DNA from: CAYMPH01 sp964529415
GTDB taxonomy: Bacteria; Spirochaetota; UBA4802; UBA5550
Assembly (NCBI GenBank): GCA_964529415.1
Contig: CAZGWD010000013.1
Location: forward strand, 1-64,000
DNA: 64,000 nt
Reading direction: 5' to 3'
Positions 51,690 through 61,532 of the stretch are shown here, in pieces. Numbering within the stretch: the stretch's first letter is position 1; every line of letters begins with the position of its first letter. The position numbers were made by a program, and so were the translations under genes. Under the pieces are notes generated by a model. It saw only the letters and a program-made list of their open reading frames with translations. It ran no database searches and was not told where the DNA came from.

Positions 51690-52154
51690 ATGATGAATGA
51701 TATAGATTACATGAAAGCCGCGCTTAACGAAGCGCAGATTGCATTCTCTGAAGAGGAAATTCCTGTTGGTGCTGTTATTGTTAAAAACGGGAAAATTATA
51801 TCAGCCGGAAGAAACTCAAACAGGATGGAAAACTCTCCAACACGTCATGCTGAAATAAGCGCAATTGAAAAAGCAGCAAAAGTTCTTGGAAATGAAAGAC
51901 TTACAGGCTGTACTCTTTTTGTGACAAAGGAGCCATGCGCTATGTGTTCAGGAGCAATTGTTCACTCAAGAATTGAAAGGGTTGTGATCGGATCAGCTGA
52001 TATAAAGTACGGTGCATGCGGAACTGTATTGAATGTCTGCGGAAATAAAATAATGAATCATGTTCCGGAAATAGTTTTCGGCGTGCTTGAAGAGGAATGT
52101 ACTGAATTGATAAAGAAATTTTTTATTAAGCTACGAGGAAGAGATAACCTTTAA
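51690..52154 (+). CDS. tadA: tRNA-specific adenosine deaminase
   Basis: The 154-residue protein has the zinc deaminase motifs HAEISAIE (catalytic Glu) and PCAMCSGAIVHSRI. TadA makes inosine at the wobble position of tRNA-Arg. ATG at 51690 or 51693; no ribosome site discriminates. It runs 24 bp into the end of the convergent LysR gene. Confidence 0.92.
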   Translation: MMNDIDYMKAALNEAQIAFSEEEIPVGAVIVKNGKIISAGRNSNRMENSPTRHAEISAIEKAAKVLGNERLTGCTLFVTKEPCAMCSGAIVHSRIERVVIGSADIKYGACGTVLNVCGNKIMNHVPEIVFGVLEEECTELIKKFFIKLRGRDNL

Positions 52155-53030
52155 TTTTTCAAGCAGAGCTTTGGCAGGATTTGATAAGGTTCTGTTTTTC
52201 TGATATACCGCATAGAAATCTCTGGTGATGCTGAAGTCGTCAATCTTAATGATTTTTAATTTTTTCAGTGAAACTTCTCTCTTAATGGCGAGGCTCGATA
52301 TAAATGATACGCCAATGCCTGCAATTACCGATTCTTTTACTCCTTCAGAAGTTGATGATTCAAAAACGATGTTCATTTTAGAATGGGTAATTCCCTTTGA
52401 GGAAAGGTTATTCTCGTAAGCTGTTCTTGTTCCTGAGCCATTTTCCCTTGAGATAAATTTTATTTTATGCAGATCGTTAATTTTTATTTTATCAGGAAAA
52501 TCTGCAGGGCCGATTAAAACAATTTCATCACTGCTGATTTTTATATAGCTGAGAAGCTTATGTTTTAAATTTTTACCGACAATGCCTATTTCCGCTGTAC
52601 CTTCTTTTACGCTCTCAACTGCCTCGCGGCTGTCGGATATTATTATTTTGTAATAGTATCCCAGATTTATTTTTTTTACAAACGCAATTGCTTCAGGCAG
52701 AATGTATGTGGAAGGTATGGTGCTTGATGCAATGATTATTTTCCCGTCTGTTTTTTCTTTTTGAAAATCGTTCTGTATCGAATTGATTTCAGCTGAAAAT
52801 TTATCGCAGAATTTTTTAAATATAAGCCCTTCCTGGGTTAATGAAAGATCTTTTCCTTTTCTATTAAATAATGTAACGCCGAAAGTATCTTCCAGGCCTG
52901 CAATATGATGGCTGATTGTTGCCTGGCCTATTTTGAGTTTCCTCGAAGCTTTTGTGAAGCTGTTTTCGTTTACTGTTTCAACGAAAGAATGGATCTGCTT
53001 GAAATCGAAATTGAAGTCTTTGTTTTTCAT
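52131..53030 (-). CDS. LysR-family transcriptional regulator
   Basis: The 299-residue protein has an N-terminal winged helix-turn-helix (residues 7-67, SFTKASRKLKIGQATISHHI) and a type-2 periplasmic-binding-like effector domain (about 95-290). No divergent target gene is present: the upstream gap leads to a lipoprotein gene on the other strand, so that gene may be its target. The effector is not predictable. Confidence 0.9.
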   Translation of the reverse strand: MKNKDFNFDFKQIHSFVETVNENSFTKASRKLKIGQATISHHIAGLEDTFGVTLFNRKGKDLSLTQEGLIFKKFCDKFSAEINSIQNDFQKEKTDGKIIIASSTIPSTYILPEAIAFVKKINLGYYYKIIISDSREAVESVKEGTAEIGIVGKNLKHKLLSYIKISSDEIVLIGPADFPDKIKINDLHKIKFISRENGSGTRTAYENNLSSKGITHSKMNIVFESSTSEGVKESVIAGIGVSFISSLAIKREVSLKKLKIIKIDDFSITRDFYAVYQKNRTLSNPAKALLEKLKVISSS

Positions 53031-53209
53031 ATGAAGAAGTTTAAAACCAGTGTATAAAAAATAAAGTAAAAAATATATTATTTTACATTTTGTTAAACGA
53101 ATAATCCTTTACATAATATGATATTATTGCTTATAATTCCATTGGTAATTTTAAATTAACAGCCTGCAATTTTTTTATAGAAATTATTAATTTTTACAGG
53201 AGGAAAAAA

Positions 53210-53671
53210 TTGAATATAAAAAATGTCTCTATAATTTTATTATTATTTATAGCACAATTTTCGTGCGGGAAAAAAACTGCGGGTACTCCTGAAGAAGTTT
53301 TTGAAAAGCTTGCAAAAACAGATAATTATAATGAGGCAAAATTATATTTTACAAACGGCACAATTAAACTGGTGGATTCAGCTGTATCAAAAGGTATGCT
53401 TGATGAAAAGGACAGAACGGATTTTCTTCACCTGTTCAATAAAAAAACAAAGTGGGTTATAACCAATACTTCGAATTACGGAAATGCAGCAGGGATTACT
53501 CTTCGTTTTACGAAACATCCTGTAGAAAATCTGAAAGGAACTGATATGACATATAATCTTGTAAAAGAAGACGGCTCCTGGAAGATTGATCTTGAAAAGG
53601 AGATGAAAGATTCTCTTTCGTCTTATACGCCGAATGATGCTGAGAAATATTTGAAAGATATGCTGAAATAA
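53210..53671 (+). CDS. Small lipoprotein, DUF4878-like
   Basis: The 153-residue protein starts at TTG 53210 with AGGAGG six bases ahead. Its signal ends in lipobox QFSC. The mature part (GTPEEVFEKLAKTDNYNEAKLYFTNG in part, then DGSWKIDLEKEMK) resembles small NTF2-like DUF4878 lipoproteins. Function unknown. It lies divergent from LysR with a 179-bp gap. Confidence 0.65.
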   Translation: MNIKNVSIILLLFIAQFSCGKKTAGTPEEVFEKLAKTDNYNEAKLYFTNGTIKLVDSAVSKGMLDEKDRTDFLHLFNKKTKWVITNTSNYGNAAGITLRFTKHPVENLKGTDMTYNLVKEDGSWKIDLEKEMKDSLSSYTPNDAEKYLKDMLK

Positions 53672-53694
53672 ACTTTATAAGATTTTAAAATACA

Positions 53695-54112
53695 CAATGG
53701 AACGCGGATGACGCGGATGATTATGATGATCGCGGATTTTTAAAGGATTTTAAGGGGTTTAGTAATCCCCCCGTCCCCCAAAGGGGGCGAGTAGGAGTGG
53801 AATACAGGTGTTTTTTGAAAACCAAAGAAATATAGTACCTGCTTATATTTTTGAGCTTGTAGGAAATCTATAAATCTATATGACAGAAACAAGATTGTAT
53901 TTCTGATAAGTCTTGAAATAGAAACTTTGTGTATTGAAGTTGAATATGATAATATACGGTTTATAAATGAAGTTATAATTAATGACGTGCCCCCTTCGGG
54001 GGTCAGGGGGTTTTGAATAAAAAAAAGATATAAGAGGGCATGAGAATTTAATTGATAATTTTATTTTTATCTTAATAAATCATAAACAATCCGCGTCATC
54101 CGCGTTCTATTG
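53695..54112. repeat. Outer GCGGATGACGCGGAT inverted repeat enclosing another element
   Basis: In the gap 53672-54136, CAATGGAACGCGGATGACGC at 53695-53714 continues to about 53728 and is mirrored at about 54079-54112, with few mismatches over about 33 bases. It encloses the C-rich/G-rich element at 53767-54014. No protein gene is visible between the arms. Similar GCGGATGACGCGGAT repeats are known to me as dispersed intergenic sequences in environmental bacteria. Confidence 0.7.
53767..54014. repeat. C-rich/G-rich bounded repeat element, copy 2 (nested)
   Basis: The left end CCCCCCGTCCCCCAAAGGGG (53767-53786) matches the left end at 33651 with one change. The right end GCCCCCTTCGGGGGTCAGGG (about 53989-54008) is its inverted partner. 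The interior is about 195 bases without a long ORF. Confidence 0.65.
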
Positions 54113-54136
54113 CTTTTTTTTTGAGAAGATAAAATT

Positions 54137-54691
54137 TCAGTAGTTCGATATGGCGAGGTTGAGAATAATATCTTCCATCATCTCTTTGGCTTCAATGCTC
54201 TCAGGGTTCATCTGCATATAGTTCTGGCATGAAATAAGCGCCATGAATAGCGATCCTGCTTCAATGTATAGGCTGATCAGATTTAAATGTGTCTCGTCAA
54301 TGTCCGGTTCGCTTTCAAGAGATTTTGTGTAATTGTAAACTGCTTTTTCAAAATCGCCCATTTCCCAGAAAACTCCTGCTAAATTTGCAAGTGTAATCGC
54401 ATCGTCCGGATTGTGGCGCAGGGCTTTTTCAAGAACAATTTTTGATTCATCAAGCTTGCCCAATTCGCAGAGACTGATTCCAAGGCCGTTTAAAATGTCG
54501 GGGTCTGTATCGTCTATGGACGCTCCGAGGCTGAAAAGCTTTAATGCTTCCTCGTAATTTCCATTTTCTACAAATTCATATCCTGTATCTATGAGAAGAT
54601 TGGGATCATTTTCGAAATCGTCTATATCGAGAGATTCTTCTCTCATGAGCAGGTTTTTTAAGTTGCTGTTGAATCTCTGTTTATCTTTCAT
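54137..54691 (-). CDS. TPR-repeat protein
   Basis: The 184-residue protein has about four TPR units from residue 30: GYEFVENGNYEEALKLFSLG, NGLGISLCELGKLDESKIVL, NLAGVFWEMGDFEKAVYNYT and a last, less regular one. It has no signal peptide or membrane segment, so it is a cytosolic scaffold. It is followed by repeat elements and stands alone. Confidence 0.8.
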   Translation of the reverse strand: MKDKQRFNSNLKNLLMREESLDIDDFENDPNLLIDTGYEFVENGNYEEALKLFSLGASIDDTDPDILNGLGISLCELGKLDESKIVLEKALRHNPDDAITLANLAGVFWEMGDFEKAVYNYTKSLESEPDIDETHLNLISLYIEAGSLFMALISCQNYMQMNPESIEAKEMMEDIILNLAISNY

Positions 54692-54848
54692 AGTTTTCTT
54701 TTTGGCTTAAAATCAGCCTAAAATGTAATATATCTTCAGAGTTATATTTTGTCAAGGATATTAGACTTATTTTAAATTTTAGGGCTCAAATGCAGCTAAT
54801 CGCATTTCGGCTACACTCAATGTGCGGTTATTGGTGCTTTGGAAGAGT

Positions 54849-55088
54849 AGGGCTCTGACCCCGCATGATTTTGAAGACTGGTAAAGTTTGGAAAATGGGT
54901 TTTTTAATGCAGAGTATGAAAAAGGGGTCAGAGCATCCTTGTTTAATTTATTAAAGTAGACATATTTTGAATTATTTATATTAAATTATAATGTTTCGAG
55001 GACAGTTGTTTAAAGATAGTAAAGCAATAAAGTTTATTTTAAATGAAATAGTGGACTTCCTGAAAAAGAGTACGGATGCTCTGACCCT
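54849..55088. repeat. REP-like GGGTCAGAGC cluster in a 525-bp gene-free gap
   Basis: The gap 54692-55216 holds no gene. Copies of the core occur inverted at 54851-54860 (GCTCTGACCC), direct at 54925-54934 (GGGTCAGAGC), and inverted at 55079-55088. The alternating orientation allows large hairpins. This is the second such cluster after 2142-2230. Confidence 0.6.
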
Positions 55089-55216
55089 TATTACCCTGAA
55101 AACGATCCAATTACCCCTTTCATAATATTAATCAATAAATCATCTTATAAATCTTGACTATTTATAAAATAAACATAAATTTGTAATTAATACACATTCA
55201 CAGGAGTTTTTGATAA

Positions 55217-58200
55217 ATGGCAAATATAAATGCGGCTGAGAGCCGTTTTTTCATTGGTATAGATTTAGGTTCTGTAACAGTAAAAGTTGTACTGCTTGAT
55301 TCAGGGAAGAATGTCCTTGAGAAATTCTATCTCAGGCATAAAGGACACCCCGGACAGGAATTGCTGAAAATTCTTGAGGGCCTACTCGACAAATATCCGG
55401 CTGAAAAAATTGAAGCAATCGGCATTACAGGTTCCGGAGGCAAACGCCTTGCAAAGGTTCTGGGCGGAGTTTTTATAAATGAAGTTATTTCAGAGACAAT
55501 AGCTGTAAGCTCGCTATATCCGGCAGTGAAAACAATTATAAATATCGGCGGGCAGGATTCGAAGCTGATTCTGGTTGACGGCAAGGCTGAACCAGGAAAA
55601 TTCATTCTGGAAAATTTTTCCATGAATACCCTGTGCGCTGCAGGAACAGGCGCGTTTCTTGAGCAGCAGGCAGCGAGGCTTGGAATTTCCATAGAAGATG
55701 AATTCGGCGACATGGCTCTCAAGTCAAAGAATCCTCCGAGAATAGCGGGACGCTGTTCTGTTTTTGCAAAAAGCGACATGATACACCTTCAGCAGAAAGG
55801 CACAGCGGATTACGATATAGTTGCAGGACTGTGTTATGCCATGGCGAGAAATTTCAAGGCAACCATCGGCAAGAACATGAAGTTTGAAAAGGATGTTGCA
55901 TTCATCGGCGGTGTTGCGCGCAACAAGGGCATGGTCAAGGCATTCGAGGATGTTCTTGAAATAGGCGAAGGCAGCCTTGTCATTCCGGAAAACAATGCGC
56001 TCATAGGTGCGATTGGAGCTGCGTATAATGTAATTGACAGAACTGATCTTGAATTTATCGGGCTTGGCGAAATCAGGAAATATCTTAAAGAGCTGGTTGA
56101 TCTTGATAAGGGGCATGAGCCTCTTTTCCTGAGAGAAGACCATCTTCTTTCAAAAGAAGAGACAATTGAGTTTCACAAACCAGGCGAAAAAGTAAATGCG
56201 TATTTAGGGGTTGATGTGGGGTCCATCAGCACCAATGTGGTTTTAATAGATGAAAAAAAGCGAGTGCTTGCAAAAGCATATCTAAGAACCGGCGGAAAAC
56301 CTATAGACGCAGTAAAACGCGGACTTCAGGAAATTTCAAACGACATCGGCGATTATGTTAATATTATCGGCGCGTGCACAACAGGTTCAGGCAGATATCT
56401 CACAGGTGATTTTATCGGAGCGGATCTTGTTAAAGATGAAATTACAGCTCACGCACGCGGCGCGATTGAAATAGATAAAGATGTAGACACAATTTTTGAA
56501 ATAGGCGGGCAGGATTCAAAATACATCAGCATTGAAAACGGAGCTATTGTCGATTTCGAGATGAACAAGGTTTGTGCTGCAGGAACAGGTTCATTTCTTG
56601 AAGAGCAGGCTGAGAGGCTTGGAGTTTCCATTCAGGATGAATTCAGCGATCTGGCTTTATGCGCGAAGGATCCGAGCAGATGCGGTGAAAGATGCACAGT
56701 ATTTATGGAATCTGATCTTGTGCATCATCAGCAGAAGGGAGCGCAGAAAGAGGACATCATTGCAGGCTTGAGTTATTCTATTGCGTACAATTTTATAAAT
56801 AAGGTTGTTGAGGACAGGAGAATCGGCAATCATATTTTCTTTCAGGGGGGAGTTGCATACAACAAGGGTGTTGTTGCAGCATTTGAAAAGGTAACGGGAA
56901 AGCTTGTTACAGTTCCGCCTCACCATGAGGTAATGGGTGCTTTCGGAGCTGCATTGCTTGCTATGGATAATGACCAGGGTGTTGTGAGCAGATTCAAGGG
57001 GTTTGACTGCACAAAAACCGAATATAAAATCACAACTTTTGAATGTCACCACTGCACAAACTTCTGTACCATAAACCGGGTACTGATAGAAGGGGAAGGC
57101 GATTTTTATTACGGAAGCAGATGCGACAGGTACGATATTAAAAAAAGCGAGAAGGTCAGGCATAATGTTCCGGATTATTTTGCCGAGAGGGATGATCTTC
57201 TTAGAAATACCTATTCTAAAACTGTTCCGGAAGGTAAAGTAAAAGCAAGAATCGGAATACCTTTATCAATGACTATTTACGAAGACTATCCGTTCTGGAA
57301 AGCGTTTTTCACTGAAATAGGATGCGAGCCGGTTTTATCGGATCCGACAAACAGAAAGCATATCAACAGCGGTCTTGAAACTGTAGTTGAAGAAATATGT
57401 TTCCCTATGAAAGTTCTGCATGGACATGTGATTGATCTTATCGAAAAGAAAGTGGATTTTATTTTCATGCCTCAGATGATAGAACTAAATAATACCAATC
57501 CCGATATAAAGGGAAGTTTCCTGTGTCCGTATGTTCAGGGAATGCCGGATGTAATACGCACTGCATTTGATTTTGATAAAATAGGAATACCTATTCTCAG
57601 GCCTGTTATAAAGTTCACTCTCGGGACTTCATTTCTTGAAAATGAGCTGCATAAATCTATAGGTAAAAAAGTCGGAGTCCGCAAAGGGAAAATTAAAAAA
57701 GCCCTGAAGACTGCTTTCAGTTCTCTTGAAAAATTTACAGCATCTGTTCAGGAAGCAGGCGAGAAAGCACTGAGTGAAATTAAAAAAGATGAAATTGCAG
57801 TAGTAATAGTAAGCAGGCCGTACAACGGATGCGACAGGGGAATCAATCTTGATATACCGAGAAAATTTTATAATCTCGGAATCAAGGCTATACCAATGGA
57901 TTATCTTCCGCTTAATTCTTTCTCTGTTGCAAAAGAGCTGCCTAACATGACATGGTGGTTCGGCCAGAGAATTTTATCAGCTGCAAAAATAATCCGCACG
58001 AACCCTAATCTGTATCCGGTTTATATTACTAATTTTGCATGCGGTCCGGATTCGTTTATAATACAGTACTTCAGGTATCTTATAGGAAACAAACCTACTC
58101 TGTATCTTGAGATAGATGAGCATAGCGCTGATGCAGGAATTGTTACCAGATCTGAAGCTTTTATCGACAGTTTGAAACATGCTGTTAGAAAAGCGCCGCT

Positions 58201-59428
58201 TTATAAAAATCTGCCTGAGTCTGTTCCAACGAGCCTTAAGGGCAGAAAATTATATATCCCGTACATGGCAGATCACGCTTATGCTTTAAAAGCTGCTTTC
58301 AAGGGTAATGGCCTTGATGCGGAAGTTCTTCCTGAAACAGATGATGAAAGCCTTGAGTGGGGAAGAAAATATACCAACAGCAAGGAATGCTACCCGTACA
58401 TTGTCACAACCGGCGATATGATCCGGAAATTAAAATCACCGGATTTCGATCCTGAGAAAACAGCATTTTTTATGCCTGCATCGAGCAGTTTCTGCAGGCT
58501 CAATCATTATGAGTCATCGCAGAGGTTGATATTGCGCGAACTCGGTTATCCTGAAATACCGGTTTTCTCTCCTGATGCAGAGGACACGCTGTTTTCAGAT
58601 CTCGACAGCGTTACCGAGGATTTCACAAAAGATGCGTGGAGAGGCGTTGTTGCAATTGATACAATTTTTAAAGCACTTCGCGAAACCAAACCGTATGAAT
58701 TGAACAAGGGCGAAACAGAAAAAGTTTACAGACGCGGCCTTGAGATGATCTGCAAAACTGTTGAAGAAAAAGGCGATCTTGTCAACACAATGAAAATAGT
58801 CCGCAGGGAATTTGATACAATTAAAACTGATAAAAGTAAAAAGAAACCTCTAATCGGCATTGTAGGTGAACTGTTCCTGAGATGGCATCCTTACAGCAAT
58901 GCGCGCGTTGTTGAGCTTGTTGAGGAGCTTGGCGGAGAAGCATGGCTGCCTCCATTTTCTGAATCATTGTATTATCTTAATGCTCTTGCAATGCATCATT
59001 CAAAGATGAAAAAAAATGTTAATGAATATTTAGGAACTTTTATTCAGGATCAGTATCAGCATATAGTTGACAAAAAACTTTCTGCAACTTTTTCCAATTA
59101 CATAGTGAATTATCCTGAGCCGCGAATAAAGGATCTGTTTAAAATCAGTATGCCGTATTTCAATCCTATTGCTGAGAGCGAATCCCCAATGAGTATAGGC
59201 AAGTCGGTAAATTTTATTTCGCAGGGCGCGAGCGGTATCATCAATGTTATTCCATTTACATGTATGCCCGGAACAATATCTGCGGCAATATTCAAGCGTT
59301 TGAAAGAGGATAACAAGGATGTGGCATTTCTTACATTGAAATATGACGGCAGCGGTGATGTTAATATACGCACAAGAGTTGAAGCTTTCATGCATCAGGC
59401 TGCGCAGTATGCTGATATGACGAATTAA
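55217..59428 (+). CDS. Giant 2-hydroxyacyl-CoA dehydratase activator-like protein
   Basis: The 1403-residue protein has two tandem BcrAD/BadFG-type ATPase domains: about 12-285 (IGIDLGSVTVKVV, GGQDSK, CAAGTGAFLEQQA) and about 329-590 (LGVDVGSISTNVV, GGQDSK, CAAGTGSFLEEQA). The CAAGTG cysteines bind the bridging 4Fe-4S cluster in known activators. A Cys-rich stretch follows (CHHCTNFC, about 609), then DUF2229 (about 678-850), and a C-terminal HgdB/C-like half (KECYPYIVTTGD, MPASSSFCRLNHY). Activator and component-like parts are in one chain. AGGAG precedes the ATG. Confidence 0.88.
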   Translation: MANINAAESRFFIGIDLGSVTVKVVLLDSGKNVLEKFYLRHKGHPGQELLKILEGLLDKYPAEKIEAIGITGSGGKRLAKVLGGVFINEVISETIAVSSLYPAVKTIINIGGQDSKLILVDGKAEPGKFILENFSMNTLCAAGTGAFLEQQAARLGISIEDEFGDMALKSKNPPRIAGRCSVFAKSDMIHLQQKGTADYDIVAGLCYAMARNFKATIGKNMKFEKDVAFIGGVARNKGMVKAFEDVLEIGEGSLVIPENNALIGAIGAAYNVIDRTDLEFIGLGEIRKYLKELVDLDKGHEPLFLREDHLLSKEETIEFHKPGEKVNAYLGVDVGSISTNVVLIDEKKRVLAKAYLRTGGKPIDAVKRGLQEISNDIGDYVNIIGACTTGSGRYLTGDFIGADLVKDEITAHARGAIEIDKDVDTIFEIGGQDSKYISIENGAIVDFEMNKVCAAGTGSFLEEQAERLGVSIQDEFSDLALCAKDPSRCGERCTVFMESDLVHHQQKGAQKEDIIAGLSYSIAYNFINKVVEDRRIGNHIFFQGGVAYNKGVVAAFEKVTGKLVTVPPHHEVMGAFGAALLAMDNDQGVVSRFKGFDCTKTEYKITTFECHHCTNFCTINRVLIEGEGDFYYGSRCDRYDIKKSEKVRHNVPDYFAERDDLLRNTYSKTVPEGKVKARIGIPLSMTIYEDYPFWKAFFTEIGCEPVLSDPTNRKHINSGLETVVEEICFPMKVLHGHVIDLIEKKVDFIFMPQMIELNNTNPDIKGSFLCPYVQGMPDVIRTAFDFDKIGIPILRPVIKFTLGTSFLENELHKSIGKKVGVRKGKIKKALKTAFSSLEKFTASVQEAGEKALSEIKKDEIAVVIVSRPYNGCDRGINLDIPRKFYNLGIKAIPMDYLPLNSFSVAKELPNMTWWFGQRILSAAKIIRTNPNLYPVYITNFACGPDSFIIQYFRYLIGNKPTLYLEIDEHSADAGIVTRSEAFIDSLKHAVRKAPLYKNLPESVPTSLKGRKLYIPYMADHAYALKAAFKGNGLDAEVLPETDDESLEWGRKYTNSKECYPYIVTTGDMIRKLKSPDFDPEKTAFFMPASSSFCRLNHYESSQRLILRELGYPEIPVFSPDAEDTLFSDLDSVTEDFTKDAWRGVVAIDTIFKALRETKPYELNKGETEKVYRRGLEMICKTVEEKGDLVNTMKIVRREFDTIKTDKSKKKPLIGIVGELFLRWHPYSNARVVELVEELGGEAWLPPFSESLYYLNALAMHHSKMKKNVNEYLGTFIQDQYQHIVDKKLSATFSNYIVNYPEPRIKDLFKISMPYFNPIAESESPMSIGKSVNFISQGASGIINVIPFTCMPGTISAAIFKRLKEDNKDVAFLTLKYDGSGDVNIRTRVEAFMHQAAQYADMTN

Positions 59429-59445
59429 TTTAAGGACCGCATTTA

Positions 59446-60075
59446 ATGGTAAATATACAGACTCTTGTTGAGTTTTTTTCAACATATGGATATGCTGCAG
59501 TATTCGGCATTTTAATTCTCTGCGGATTCGGGCTTCCTATTCCTGAGGATATTTCTCTGGTATCAGGTGGAATAATTTCCGGACTTGGCTACACGAATGT
59601 ACATGTGATGTTCGGTGTTTCAATGACAGGAGTTTTAATCGGCGATTTTACAATGTATAATCTTGGCAGAAAATTCGGCCCGAGATTTTTAAATCTAAGA
59701 CTGGTTAAAAGAACACTCACACCTGAAAGATATGAAAAAATTAAATGCAATCTCGATAAAAACGGGAAGTGGGTCATATTTGCAGCGCGTTTTATGCCGG
59801 GGCTTAGGTCTCCAATTTTTGTAACTGCAGGAATAACGAAATTTGTTACGCCTGCCGAGTTTTTATTAATTGACGGAAGCGCTGCTTTAATAAGCGTACC
59901 TGCATGGGTGTATCTCGGTTTTTTCGGGGCGCACCAGAGGCAGCTTCTGTTAAAATGGATTTCTCACAGCCAGTTTGGAGTTGGAATTTTAATTATTTTA
60001 ATTATTGCAGCTTTTTTCATTAAAAAATTTATTAGTAAAAAAATTAAAGAAAAAGAAGAATGTAAAATAGAATAA
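59446..60075 (+). CDS. DedA-family membrane protein
   Basis: The 209-residue protein has five membrane segments and DedA features: GFGLPIPEDISLVSGG (acidic residues in the first re-entrant part) and FAARFMPGLRSPIFVTAG (conserved Arg/Gly block). The family includes phospholipid flippases needed for envelope maintenance. It starts 17 bp after the dehydratase activator-like gene and ends 9 bp before def. Confidence 0.9.
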   Translation: MVNIQTLVEFFSTYGYAAVFGILILCGFGLPIPEDISLVSGGIISGLGYTNVHVMFGVSMTGVLIGDFTMYNLGRKFGPRFLNLRLVKRTLTPERYEKIKCNLDKNGKWVIFAARFMPGLRSPIFVTAGITKFVTPAEFLLIDGSAALISVPAWVYLGFFGAHQRQLLLKWISHSQFGVGILIILIIAAFFIKKFISKKIKEKEECKIE

Positions 60076-60084
60076 AGGTGGGTC

Positions 60085-60591
60085 ATGGCTTACAGTCTTG
60101 TATATTACGGGAATGAAACATTAAAGAAAGTCGCTGAAGAAGTAAAAAACATTGATGATGAAATTCTCAATCTGGTTGATTCAATGTTTGGAGTTATGTA
60201 TAAAGCGAAGGGTATAGGCCTGGCTGCACCCCAGGTTAATGTTTCAAAAAGAATAGTAGTTATTGATATTAAGGATTTTAACGGCAAGCCTCCTCTTGTG
60301 CTGATAAATCCTGTAATACAGGAATCATCAAATGAAATTGAGCCTTATGATGAAGGATGTCTTTCATTGCCTGGAATAACTGCAGACGTAATAAGACCGT
60401 CCAGAGTGAAAATGCAGGCACATGATATTTCAGGTAAGAAAATTGAAATAGAAACAGGCGGACTTCTTGCCAGGGTTCTGCAGCATGAGATTGATCATTT
60501 AAACGGCATTGTTTTCATAGACCATCTGGAGGAATTTATCCGCAGGGAACTACGGCCGGAACTGAAAAAAATTAAAAAGATGAATGTATAA
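60085..60591 (+). CDS. def: Peptide deformylase
   Basis: The 168-residue protein has all three motifs: GIGLAAPQV, EGCLSLPG and QHEIDHLNG (HExxH metal site). It removes the N-formyl group from nascent proteins. It is followed after 8 bp by fmt, the enzyme adding that formyl group, the classical pairing. Confidence 0.97.
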   Translation: MAYSLVYYGNETLKKVAEEVKNIDDEILNLVDSMFGVMYKAKGIGLAAPQVNVSKRIVVIDIKDFNGKPPLVLINPVIQESSNEIEPYDEGCLSLPGITADVIRPSRVKMQAHDISGKKIEIETGGLLARVLQHEIDHLNGIVFIDHLEEFIRRELRPELKKIKKMNV

Positions 60592-60599
60592 ATATTTAT

Positions 60600-61532
60600 A
60601 TGAAAATCGGATTTTTCGGAACACCGAAGATAGCGTCATACTGCCTTGAAAGGCTGTATAAAAAATATGAAATACTTTTTATCGTAACTGCTGAAGATAA
60701 ACCATCCGGCAGAGACATGAAAATCCAGTTCAGCCCTGTTAAAAATTTTGCCATTGAAAAAAATATTCCTTTTTTCCAGCCGGTTAGTCTGAAAAATGAG
60801 GATCTCTTATCAGACTTAAAAAAATACTCTGCTGATATATATGTTGTAGTGGCATACGGCAAGATTATACCTGAAGCGATTTATAATTATCCTCCTTTTA
60901 AAACAATAAATCTTCATCCATCGCTTCTGCCGAAATACAGAGGAGCTGCACCTATACAGTGGGCGCTGATAAATGGTGAAACTCTTACAGGAGTTACAGT
61001 TCAAAGGATCAATGATAAGCTTGATTCAGGCGATATCATATTGCAGAAAAATATTGAACTGGGAATTTCAGTTAATGCAAAAGAATTATACGATATGGTT
61101 TTGCCTATGGGTGCGGATCTTCTGCTTGAAACCATACAGAACTTCGATTCAGGTTCTGCAGTTTTATCAAAACAGAACGAGGATGATGCGACTTATTGCA
61201 GCAAGATAAATAAGGAAACCGCACGCATAGACTGGACAAAGAGTGCATTTGAAATCCATAATCTGGTTAGGGGTCTTAATCCAAAGCCCGGAGCATGGAG
61301 CCTTTTCAGAGGTAAAAATTTTAAAATCTGGAAAACAATTCCGGCTGATAATAAAGCTGAACTTTCCCTGAAGCCCGGAGAGGCAGCCTGCTATATGAAA
61401 AAAAGATTATTAATCGGAACAGGCAGCGGGCTGATTGAAATACTTGAAATACAGCAGGAAACAAAAAAAATCATGGACAGTGTTTCATTTTTAAACGGCT
61501 GCAGGCTTGCTGATGGAGAATTTTTTAATTAA
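60600..61532 (+). CDS. fmt: Methionyl-tRNA formyltransferase
   Basis: The 310-residue protein has HPSLLPKYRGAAPIQW (active-site His and formyl-THF binding loop) and GVTVQRINDKLDSGDIILQ. The C-terminal OB-like tRNA-binding domain is from about residue 205. It formylates initiator tRNA. It is convergent with the TetR gene, with a 4-bp overlap at the stops. Confidence 0.97.
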   Translation: MKIGFFGTPKIASYCLERLYKKYEILFIVTAEDKPSGRDMKIQFSPVKNFAIEKNIPFFQPVSLKNEDLLSDLKKYSADIYVVVAYGKIIPEAIYNYPPFKTINLHPSLLPKYRGAAPIQWALINGETLTGVTVQRINDKLDSGDIILQKNIELGISVNAKELYDMVLPMGADLLLETIQNFDSGSAVLSKQNEDDATYCSKINKETARIDWTKSAFEIHNLVRGLNPKPGAWSLFRGKNFKIWKTIPADNKAELSLKPGEAACYMKKRLLIGTGSGLIEILEIQQETKKIMDSVSFLNGCRLADGEFFN

